Assembly: GCA_036927565.1 (NCBI GenBank)
Contig: JAYESD010000008.1
Location: 126,693,498 to 126,757,497 of the forward strand
Length of the DNA: 64,000 nucleotides
Origin: Tuctoria greenei
Lineage: Eukaryota > Streptophyta > Magnoliopsida > Poales > Poaceae
Direction of reading: 5' to 3'
The position numbers and the translations under genes are program-made. The notes beneath the pieces were generated by a model. The model had not been told where the DNA came from, ran no database searches, and worked only from the letters and a program-made list of their open reading frames with translations. This document shows positions 55,336-64,000 of this stretch, in pieces. The stretch's first letter is position 1; each line of letters begins with the position of its first letter.

Positions 55336-56277
55336 ATAGTGTGTAGTGGGAGACTCGTGTCACAGCTATGTTTGTGTACTATAAAATAAATTGTTATATG
55401 AGTAATCATTATTTACATTGATCATCAAGTATGTGACTTGTTCGTGAAACTCTTTGTTAAAAGTAATGTTACTCTAGATGATCCCTAGTCTATATCATTA
55501 TATAAGATAATGATTGCATACAGACTAGCACATGTATTAATTGATGATCACGTTTCATGGATCATAGATATGGAGATATCGAATTAATAATGTGAACACA
55601 TGTTAGTGAACATGGTAATGGATTGACCCACTCCGAGACACTGCTGGGATTGTTATTTTCATATGTGCCATCAGCTGGTCTTGAGTGATACACTTGCTAG
55701 ATCCTTAAACCTGAGATTGCCATTGTTTCTCACTATGCATAGTTGTGTACTTTGAGACTACCAAACACTACTCCGTAACTGGGTAGTTATAAAAGTAGTC
55801 TTCGGGTATATAATGAAACATAGAATGGGTTGTGCGCGGATCAAGATGGGATTTGCCCCTCCTTAATAACAGGAGAGATATCTCTGGGCCCCTCGAGATA
55901 GTTGGATTTGAAAGTGCATGGCCATGCCAAGGTGATTAAAGGTTAATCACGGTGACTAAAAGTTAGTCATGGAATGAATCCACTATTTGATCGAGTGAAT
56001 GGTCGCGCTATCACAAGGATGGCACGCATCTCGCCTTGAGCTTGACTGGTATCATGAGGCAAAGGGATCAGAATGTTGAACGTATCTAGGTTCGGCCGAT
56101 ATGATCTTTATGTACATTCGGCAGTCAGTATGTCCTGCTAGATACCTCTACTGACTTGTGGCTTGAAACGGTTTCCATTCACAACCGACTGCACATGAAC
56201 CTAATGGGTCACACACTTAAGGAGTTGGAATATCGAAAATCTTGGCTAGATGATTGTCTCTAGTGCAAGTGGGAGAT
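55336..56277 (+). other. Copia 3' noncoding region with polypurine tract
   Basis: No gene. It ends in 'caagtgggagattt', the polypurine tract next to the 3' LTR. Confidence 0.7.
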
Positions 56278-56784
56278 TTTTGGTGATGTGCCCAAGAGGC
56301 AATCATAAGAATTCGGGTTAAGGCCTATTGGATATTTGATCCATAAGCAATTAGGGTACTAATGGGCCTGCGACCTAAAAGTCTGTTAGTACGCCTATAA
56401 ATATGAGGGGTAGGGTTAGGGGGCTAATCACCCCACCACGTGACAGCCCTAGCCGCCACCCCTCGAAGGCCTCACACTAAGACCCTTGCTGCGCGCGCGG
56501 TGCTAGCACACCGGCACACAGCGTTCCTCTCTGTACGTGTGGACTCTGTGGAGGCGTTGCTGCTACTGTTGCGCTGATCGGCTACGACGATCGTGATCGT
56601 CTACCTGCTGCCGTGACAAGGATGAGGAAGGGACGAATGGGATCGTCTACTTCCCCTGCACCGACGCGCGTCTACGTTCCGCTGCGCTGCGCATCTAGTG
56701 GTAACGATCCATGACCTCTGTACTCGCATGTTTCCTGGGTGATGCGGTAGACTTGCTAGAGTAGTGTACGCCGATTTCTAAACA
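56278..56784 (+). repeat. 3' LTR of copia
   Basis: It matches 49434-49941 with few differences. The first dinucleotide is TT where the 5' LTR has TG, a single substitution. The end TTTCTAAACA is followed by gttgc. Confidence 0.9.
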
Positions 56785-57480
56785 GTTGCAGTGTCTGGAC
56801 CTCCTCTGCAGTACCTGTAATGAATTGATGAGTTCCTGTAAGGTTAGTTTCCCCATCCCTTACATATCCTTCCTGCACTGGAGCATCATCATCATTCATG
56901 TTATGTGTGATCTCACTATCAGCCTCCTCCTTGCAGTTATTGGCCAAAGCCAACTCCAAATTGTCAGTTGTTGGCACTGTGAATGCATCAGATCCTCCCC
57001 AGTTCACAAGCACTCTCTCCTGTAAGTCCCTCCCTTGTGTTTCTTCACCCCTATTCTCCTGGCTTGCTTCGACCCCTCTATTGACCTCTGTCTGCCCCAA
57101 ACAGGGATCCTTTCTTCTCAGAATTGCTTCGATTGGTTCTACGAGCGGGATCACAATGACATTGGATGAGTCGTGAGCCTGCTCTGAATGCTTCATCTGC
57201 ATCTTTGGGGTCTGACTGTCTACCGGCTCCACCTCCATCAATTCCCTCGGGAGAATGGTTATAGCATCTGACACCCGAGGGTTATCCTCCACGATAATCT
57301 TAGTTGGCGCATGTGCATCCAAATCTACCTCTTTGCACCCCAGGGGTTGCATCTGTTGCTCCATCCGGTGCTCCAGTGAAGCTAGCTCCTTTCCTTTTGC
57401 TTTCCAAAGATTGTGAAGTGCCCTGCGTTGATCGGGCGGGCTATTCACCCTAGTTGGGGGCGGGGACACGCTTCGCCCGG
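56785..57480 (-). pseudogene. LINE ORF1 N-terminal/middle part, reverse
   Basis: The minus-strand frame from 57469 to 56785 encodes an acidic protein with 'DQRRALHNLWKAKGKELA', 'LEHRMEQQMQP' and a polar linker. It joins in frame to 49433-49204 after removal of the copia. It is followed in order by the ORF2 pieces, which identifies it as LINE ORF1. The N-terminal RNA-binding and zinc-knuckle region expected of plant LINE ORF1 is absent, so the element is probably 5'-truncated near 57480. Confidence 0.72.
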
Positions 57481-57678
57481 AAGACCGACGTCTGGCAGAC
57501 GGTTCCCCTTTGAACCATCCAAATCGGGGAGATCACCGACACCACCAAGTTGAGAGCGAAACTGGAGAAAATCGATGTGAAGATCGACGATCTCAAGATA
57601 AAGAAGCAAGAGATCGTGGCTCGACTTCTCAAGCTCGAGGGGACGACAGCCGATGCAGCTACAAGAGGTTGATGATAA
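57481..57678 (+). other. Orphan coiled-coil ORF fragment
   Basis: A plus-strand frame without its own start, about 57530-57672, reads 'EITDTTKLRAKLEKIDVKID' and 'KQEIVARLLKLEG', then a stop. The Lys/Glu/Leu heptads and purposeful codon pattern suggest a real coding fragment (host exon or transposon gag), but I do not recognise it. Confidence 0.35.
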
Positions 57679-57895
57679 GGGAATGACTACTATGCAATCA
57701 TGCTTATGGTGCAATCATGCAATCATCTATTTCCAACCATTAGATATCCATTCAATGGTGGTTGTGTTTTTCACTTATCTCTCTCCATGTGAGAAACACA
57801 TGTGGAGGAGGTTATGTATAAAAATACAACCACCCTAGGATGCACATCCAATGGTTGAAGATGGATGATTGCATGATTGCATACTAGTCATTCTC
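57679..57895. mobile_element. MULE-type MITE with 9-bp duplication
   Basis: 217 bp with terminal inverted repeats of about 24 bp ('gggaatgactactatgcaat' against 'gagaatgactagtatgcaat' read inward from each end). It is flanked by the 9-bp direct repeat tgatgataa (57670-57678 and 57896-57904). A second internal inverted zone ('accattagatatcc' and 'ccaatggttg') extends the fold. A 9-bp duplication and GAGAATGA-like ends fit Mutator-like elements. There is no coding capacity. Confidence 0.8.
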
Positions 57896-57904
57896 TGATG
57901 ATAA

Positions 57905-58600
57905 TTGGTGACAGCTTACTGCCAAGGAATGTTTCAGATTTTCAGCAAATCATAGGATGGACAAGAGAAGAAATTTTCAGCAAACACAGATTTTTTTTTG
58001 TTTTCTCCATGTAAAGTTCGAGTTTAATGCTCAAAATTTATATGATGATACAGGACACCACTGTCTAAAAAGTTAAAAAAATGTTATGTCGTGATAATTT
58101 TCATGGTTTAATAAAATTGAATAGTATCTTAATAATATAAATATAAAATACATGAAAATATTCTTTAAACATTATCAATCATTTTCTGTTTCCCATAATG
58201 TTTCTGTGTATTATGGTCAATAATTTCAATCTGACATATCAGCAATCCAGATTTATTGTCCAGAAGCATGAATCATCTGCTCCGTACTGAGTCTCAACTT
58301 TTTGGAAACAGCAAACAGACGGAACATTGAGCAAGTTGTAGGCATCATAAAAGTTGATAGCGAAGTACCAGAACAGAATGGATAACCAAGAGCATCGATA
58401 TTAGATGAAACAAGCAAGGTATAAGGAATACAAAACCGTTTGAAAAAAGTTGTTTTACAAGGCTCTCACCTACTATAAATAGATCCAAAGAACATTATAC
58501 CCAGCAATTTTTTACAGAGACTAGGTAATAAACTCGCATAGTAGATAGCAGAAGCAAACTGTGCTGAATTGGAAGCAATACTCACATTACTACTGTATCC
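57905..58600. other. Gene-downstream intergenic sequence
   Basis: AT-rich and noncoding, between the MITE and the 3' end of the HIR gene. No repeat or RNA gene was recognised. Confidence 0.6.
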
Positions 58601-58606
58601 CTAAAT

Positions 58607-58612
58607 TTTATT
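58607..58612 (-). terminator. Candidate poly(A) signal of HIR gene
   Basis: AATAAA on the minus strand, about 63 nt after the HIR stop codon at 58675-58677. Confidence 0.45.
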
Positions 58613-58674
58613 TCGTTCCACAGGATAAATATAATGACTAGGGCATGAGAAGCGTGTTGGTTTACAATGCACTC

Positions 58675-61065
58675 TCAGACCATCCTGGCCTGGAGCTGAC
58701 CATCCCGTATCTGTGATGCGATATCTTTGACAGCTCCTGGTCCATGAGGGATGAAGACCGAAGAGGACTTGGATGAGGCCCCGATTTCCTTCATGGTGTC
58801 GAAGTACTGGGTCACGAGAACCATATCCATGACATCCTTGGCAGATGTCCCAGGCACATTCTCTGAGAAAGCGAGAACACTGTCTCTAAGCCCATCGACA
58901 ATGGCCTGACGCTGCCTTGCGATACCCAGACCAGACAGGTACTTGGATTCTGCATCGCCTTCAGCTCTCTTGATCTGCAGAATCTTTTCCGCTTCAGCTT
59001 TGTCATTGGCAGCCAACCTCAACCTAGCAGCTGTTTTGTCAAATCACATAAACGAGTCAGAATATCACCACCAGGAATCAGACTACCAAGCGCTGTCCAA
59101 GTAATAATGATATACAACATATATGTTCAAATAATTACAGATGCGGCCTTTCAAAAAAAAAATTACAGATGCTACCCTTCAGTCATCATGCGCAATACTC
59201 TCTCCATCCATTGATCCATACAAATATGTAACTTTGATAATTTTTCTATGAAAAGATAGTAAAAGGAAATCTACATTAATATAAAGAAATTAGCTTTCAT
59301 GACTCATCCAGTGCATTATTCATGACTAATCTAATAGTAGCTTTGACTGGCTTTCTAGGACGTGATATACTACCAATAGAGTGAGTGGTAAATTTTGCTC
59401 ATTACTCAAAATAATCTCTCAACCTTTGGAACCTACATGTGAAACATTCTAATATCCTGACAATTATATTTGTTAATACCATGATTTAAATTTTAAGAAA
59501 ACCAGGAGATTAATTTTGTCTAAAATTTATATCTAGATAAACTGATATAACACCAATGTATGTTACTGAGTTTAGCATCATTAGGTGCCATATTGAGGCA
59601 GCTCTCAAGAATCTTGTTCACTCTTTAGGCCAAGCCAATGAAGCACTGATCCCCACTTAACCTTCTCTAAATGAACTAAATATATCTAGGCTCAATGCAT
59701 GAGCATTACACGAAATGTCATCATGTCAAACACCAAGAGTTGGAACTGCAATAATTCAGAAACGGCCTGCATGCATTGAATTCTAACAAAGGACAACAAG
59801 TATGTGGAACTTGCCTGCATTAATCTCATTCATGGCACGCTTCACATGTTCATCAGGCTCAATATCAACAATGAGTGTTTGCACAATCTCATAGCCATAC
59901 ATTGACATTGCCTGGATAATAAATGCAAATGGTTAATAAATACTAAATACCTACTATGATTTCCAAAACCAGCAAAATGATGAACACAAACCTTTTCAAG
60001 CTCCTCCTCCACAGCTTTTGCGATTTCATTCTTCTGCTCAAATGTATCATCCAAGTTCATCTTTGGGACACTAGCTCTGATGACTGAAAATGAGAACAAA
60101 GTTTTATTGGCATCAAATTGGGGGGCCAAGGATACTAAACTATATACATGATTATCATAGGGCACCAGGAACTGATTCAAGCTGTGGATGCAATTGAAAC
60201 GTGAATTTGTGGTGTGAAACAAGTAGCAGCCTCACCATCAAAGACATATGCCTGGATTTGCTCTCTAGTGTTACTAAGCCTGTAAAAGGCATCAGATGCC
60301 TTGTCAGCAAGGGCACGGTATTGCACGGAGGCAACAACATTGACGAAGACATTGTCCTGCAGAAATGATATTCATCGTCAGAGCGCTGAAATTGGGAAAA
60401 CCAAGCACTAAAACCCTGCATCTACCTATTTTAGTGAGCAAACACATATGCATTTTCTTGAAGAACTCTAACACAGCAGGACATACATTAGCGTGCAGAC
60501 ACCATTTCTAAATATAAATTTGGATCTATGGAACATATTCTAAAAACTAAAAAGATCCCTGTATTCATTTTTTTTGAGACAAATCAATTCATATCATTGC
60601 TGCATGGCCTACCCATATATTCATGACAAAAATATTGACTAGAAAATTTTTATTGCATGCATTACATGAAACTCTGATTTACATTGGATCACATCTTTCA
60701 GTTCTAAGTCTATGCTGTAGCACCTGACCAAATGGGTGGTCACAAATAGAAATATCCTCAGTACATGATAAAGCAAAATGGAACAGAATGCATAACTACT
60801 TAAAAGACAGAGAAAAAACATATAGTAATTCCTTTACCAAAGCATAACAAAAAATTAAGATAGGTATCAGATAAACCTTTGTCTTTGTTTCGCAGCGGAT
60901 GTCAAGCTGCTGCACACGCAATGAAAGATACCCAGCAATCTGCTTCCCTATGCACCATGGCAAGCAGTGACATCCTGGTTCTAGGATCTCCTCAAACTTT
61001 CCAAATGATTCCTTGATGGCTACTGTTGATTGGTCGACTTGTACCAAACCAAGTGATTGACCCAT
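58675..61065 (-). CDS. HIR: Hypersensitive-induced reaction (HIR) protein, SPFH family
   Basis: Five coding exons on the minus strand: 61065-60877, 60356-60236, 60083-59992, 59911-59815 and 59030-58675. They join without frame conflict to 855 nt, or 284 residues, the usual HIR length. The protein starts 'MGQSLGLVQVDQSTVAIKES' with Gly2 available for N-myristoylation. It continues through the SPFH/Band 7 domain ('LSLRVQQLDIRCETKTK', 'ASVQYRALADKASDAFYRLS', 'VIRASVPKMNLDDTFEQK') and a coiled coil ('RLRLAANDKAEAEKILQIKR'), ending 'DGQLQARMV'. HIR proteins oligomerise at the plasma membrane and take part in hypersensitive cell death and immune receptor signalling. All introns fit GT-AG except the fourth, with a GC donor. 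Cys34 lies in 'GCHCLPWC', where I recall Phe in relatives. No lesion is seen; likely functional. Confidence 0.95.
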
Positions 61066-61072
61066 GTCTTAT
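61066..61072 (-). other. HIR 5' UTR end; upstream leader intron
   Basis: Just before the ATG the minus strand reads 'ctttctttgcag' then ATAAGAC and ATG. A pyrimidine-rich AG acceptor seven bases before the start shows that a leader intron lies upstream and that the first exon is noncoding. Confidence 0.7.
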
Positions 61073-61829
61073 CTGCAAAGAAAGGAATATAAATTTATAA
61101 CGATGCCACGAAAACAGAAACTAACATCTCAATATTTAAGAAGAAAATCGGCTTGCTGGCAGTTAACGCTAGAGAACATAATGGCGTAAAATGACCTAAC
61201 ATCTGAATATTTCCATAAAACTAGCACTGACGGTAATGACGATTATAACGATGGCATACACAGAGAACACAGAAACTAACATCTGAATATTTCCACAAAA
61301 CAGTATTGACCGGACGGCATATTACAACTTGATTTCAGAACAGAAGAAGCTAACATTTATATCTCGATAAAATTTTGGCTCTGGCTCACAGTTAATCCGT
61401 TAACTTCAATTAACCTAGCTGGACCAAGATTTCACTTCAAATAGTCATGAGTAAAATATAAACATATGATGTAATAGATTGCCATCTCATTCATAATGAA
61501 GCCATGAACAATTGTATTACTTTGATCTCTCAGCAATGCATAGATCATGTTCGAAAAGCATGTTGGTCAAAACTCTACAACTCCTACTGGCTATAAACAG
61601 CTGAAGAGCTAAATCGTTGATATTAGTGCGCCACAAAATGATACTTGAATGGACTCTCTGAAAAGCAACCCCACAATAAAGGAAGCTACAGAACTACAGG
61701 CTACAAGCTAGAAAGATCAGAAGAACAAGAACCTACAAGCCTTGGCAAGCTTAACGTAGAGAGGCAAGGTCAAGGTGAAAGGTTATGTGCTTCAAGAAGT
61801 TTATGGTCTTGCAGGAGTAGGGCTGAGAT

Positions 61830-61841
61830 GCATATATAGTT
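61830..61841 (-). promoter_or_regulatory. Candidate TATA box for HIR
   Basis: Minus strand ACTATATATGCA, with a C/T-rich stretch ('cagccctactcctgc') some 10-25 bp downstream that could hold the start site. It lies about 770 bp before the ATG, compatible with the inferred leader intron. Another TATATA near 62068-62073 is an alternative. Confidence 0.3.
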
Positions 61842-62654
61842 GATTATAAAGACAAGTGGTTGTGTTTGAAGACGTGGAAGGTGGACGGACCCTTCAAACA
61901 AAGCTACATGACAGCGCAAGTCAAGAAACCAACACTAAAAATATCTGATGCCAGGCGGGCGCGGACGAAACCAACAAGGTGCTGCCGAACATGTGTTGTG
62001 ATGGAGAGTCAATGACCAAAGCTACAAGGCTTATCCAACGAACAGTGACCAGCACGTCACTGTCTTCACAGACAGTATATATCAGCGCAAACACAATTTC
62101 TTTCTTTCGTTTCTTTTTTTTTTCAACAGGGCCCAGACGACAATTAAACAAGAACAGGGAATACAGCCACTCATCCAACCCGGTGGAAATTTCTCAACGT
62201 TGTCAAGTAAAGGTTGTGTACAATATAAACATAAATTGTGTGCTGGATTAGGCCATCTGAAATTTCAAAGCCGTGTGTCGACAGACTGGAACGCGAGGAC
62301 GGGCCACGCACATCCGTGGTGCCCAAGATTTCTCGCGCACTCGGTTGAGGCCATATGGAGAAGCTGAGGAAGGATTTATCCAGTCGTCGGCACAAGACAA
62401 AAGACCGGGCTGAGCCCGAGGAGGCGGTCGAAAATCACTACTTCCGGGGAGGAAGAAAAAGCAAAACAAAAATAATGCCAGAACAAGGGAATTGACGGAG
62501 CCAAAAACAGGGGAAATTTTCCAATAAACGCGTCCCCAGGAGGAATGCACAAGACACCAACCACGATAAGAAGTTGAATTTACGCTTCGTATGGCACAAG
62601 ACGAACAGCGCAGTAGAAATTTCTGAACACCGCGTTGCAAATTACAAGAACAAC
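61842..62654. other. HIR upstream region
   Basis: About 800 bp between the candidate HIR promoter and the LTR at 62655. It is GC-richer toward 62300-62600. Short ORFs on both strands are not supported. It is the likely proximal promoter region. Confidence 0.45.
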
Positions 62655-64000
62655 TGTAACACCCAAAATTTTCAAATTTTGAAAACAAGGGCAATGTACT
62701 AGAGATGCATCATGTATGTTTGCATTTGAATGAAAATTTAATTTCAAAATGCGCTAGAATTTGTTTGAATTTGAAAAACAATTCAAATTTGCAAAAGAAT
62801 GAAAAAGGAAAAAAGAAAACAAAAAGAAAAAGAAAAAGAACCCACTCTGGGCCTTAACCCCGCCCCGACCCACTTCTTCCCCCTTACCCCTTTTCCTTTC
62901 TTTCCCCGCCGGCCCAACCCCGCAGCAGCCCAGCTCGGCCCCGCGCCACCTCCCTCTCCCTCTCCCTTTCTCTGCGCGGTGGGACCCGCCCGTCAGACTT
63001 TCCTTCCTCCTCCCGTCGCCCGCGCCCGACACTGCCCGAAAATGTCGCCCCGGTTCAAAACGCCGGCAAGGAAATCCTCCCCCATAATGACCCCTGTCGC
63101 CTTCCATCGCCGGGATCCCTTTCCTTACTTCGCCGCCCCCGATTCCCCTATAAAACCCGGCCGACGCCCCCGTTTTTCCCTTCCCCCGAAGCTCCAAACC
63201 ATAGCCGCCGCCGTGTGAGGTATGTCGTCGCCGTTCCCGTCGACTCGCCGACGTTCTCTCCCTCCCCCTCGGTCTAACGCGTGCGCCATGCCTCCAGGAA
63301 CACGCCGGACACCGTCTTTCGGGGAATTGGCCGCCGCTTCACCAATCCCGACGAGCGCCGCCGGAGTCCGCCGCCATACGCCGTCGTCGACGCTCCTCCG
63401 CCCGAATTCAAGACCCGAAACCCCCCTAGGTGAGTGCGCGATGCCCCCCTCTCCCGTTTGATGTGTAGAGCTCCCGAAATTGGCGCCGATTTGGCTGTTC
63501 CGACCAACTTCGGCGACCCCCGCCGCCGTGCGCCGCCGGGACCGGCGCGCGCGCCGCCTCTGTCGCCCACGGGGCGACGTGGCCCAATCTCGGCCGCCCA
63601 CCTAGGGCCGACGGCCGAGATTAGAAGGGGCATACCCCTTCGCGTGTTTTAAATCTGGGTCGCACGCGGTTGATCCAACGGCCCAGATTCAAATGCACTT
63701 AAACGTTGGCCTTTTTGCACGTAGACCCCTGCGCAGAATTTAATTTAATTATAGATAGGTCCTGGAATTTAGGAAATAGCCCCTGGACTTTTATTTAATT
63801 CTGTCAGCACTGCTAAATTGATTAAATATATCATTTTAGCCTTCGTTTTCACTATAAATTATATTTTTAGCCTCTGTAAATTATGAATAAACCCCTGGTG
63901 ATGTTATAAAATATTTCTAGGCCACTGATCATGTCTGTTTTGCATAAAAGCCCCTGTATTAATTGTAAATTACATAAAATCACATGAGAATTCTCTCTTT
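62655..64000 (+). mobile_element. Start of an LTR retrotransposon LTR (cut by window end)
   Basis: TGTAACACCCAAAATTTTCA at 62655 is a common opening of long gypsy LTRs in grasses. A GC-rich promoter block follows, with 'cctataaaacccgg' (TATA near 63148-63155) and CT-rich sequence. After 63650 comes an AT-rich stretch with repeated 'agcccctg' and 'taggcc' words. Overlapping GC-rich ORFs on both strands (62754-63652) are compositional and have no recognised domain. The LTR identity is inferred from the opening and layout. The second end lies outside the window. Confidence 0.55.

Larger units (their letters stand above)
49434..56784 (+). mobile_element. Complete Ty1/copia retrotransposon (7.35 kb)
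   Basis: Two LTRs of about 508 bp (49434-49941 and 56278-56784), perfect 5-bp duplication gttgc, copia-type primer site, gag with CCHC, protease, integrase, RT and RNase H in copia order. It inserted in the ORF1 of the reverse LINE. A long leader (1.4 kb) and a 0.95-kb 3' noncoding region flank the genes. The coding region has many premature stops. A related truncated copy lies at 45357-46141. Confidence 0.93.

Noticed and set aside
59150..59380. Possible Stowaway MITE in the last HIR intron ('ctctctccatccattg')
   Set aside because: The left part resembles a Stowaway end after TA, but no matching inverted right end or second TA could be found.
62754..63652. Overlapping GC-rich ORFs on both strands (up to 158 codons)
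   Set aside because: Arg/Pro-rich low-complexity frames open on both strands at once, typical of GC-rich LTR promoter DNA. No domain was recognised.

Overview
The window is a heavily methylated-looking, transposon-packed stretch of a grass (Poaceae) nuclear genome with one intact host gene at its right end. The grass assignment rests on the repeat families: Sirevirus-like Ty1/copia, Tat-lineage Ty3/gypsy with an antisense Transposase_28 ORF, En/Spm CACTA elements, and a SMART-type miniature LTR element. The host gene also resembles monocot HIR proteins. I cannot name the species.

Layout. 1-1715: the 3' part of a Tat-type gypsy element (71-bp tandem array and antisense ORF), cut by a Sirevirus-like copia (1716-11747) with two long LTRs, gag, pol and several polypurine tracts; its 3' LTR is truncated. 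11748-14039: degraded repeat DNA with a reverse-oriented solo LTR (12425-13503). 14040-19853: two CACTA-derived segments. One is a TnpD remnant ending at about 16024. The other is a second-ORF remnant ending at 19853, where it abuts a 5'-truncated LINE. That LINE (19854-21538 and 37101-about 37583) is split in its C-terminal zinc-finger region by a complete Tat gypsy element (21539-37100, target duplication cagta). The Tat element itself carries a 2.7-kb hAT-like insertion in gag.

37584-39716: unidentified DNA, then a reverse-strand copia remnant holding a 270-bp SMART-like element (39091-39360, duplication agtgt). 39717-45356: a gypsy LTR, gag and partial pol, interrupted by a second reverse solo LTR (43138-43983). 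45357-46141: a truncated copia LTR plus leader. 46142-57480: a reverse-strand LINE whose ORF1 is split by a complete copia element (49434-56784, duplication gttgc). 57679-57895: a MULE-type MITE with a 9-bp duplication.

58600-61840: a reverse-strand HIR (SPFH/prohibitin-family) gene with five coding exons that encode 284 residues without a lesion. 62655-64000: the start of another LTR, cut by the window edge.

Almost all transposon ORFs are broken by stops and frameshifts. The only gene I regard as functional is HIR. The interest lies in the nesting order, provable from several target duplications, and in the tandem arrays conserved between elements. I found no RNA gene, CRISPR array or clearly new biological system. 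The SMART-like element and the conserved 55-bp and 71-bp arrays are the most noteworthy items.
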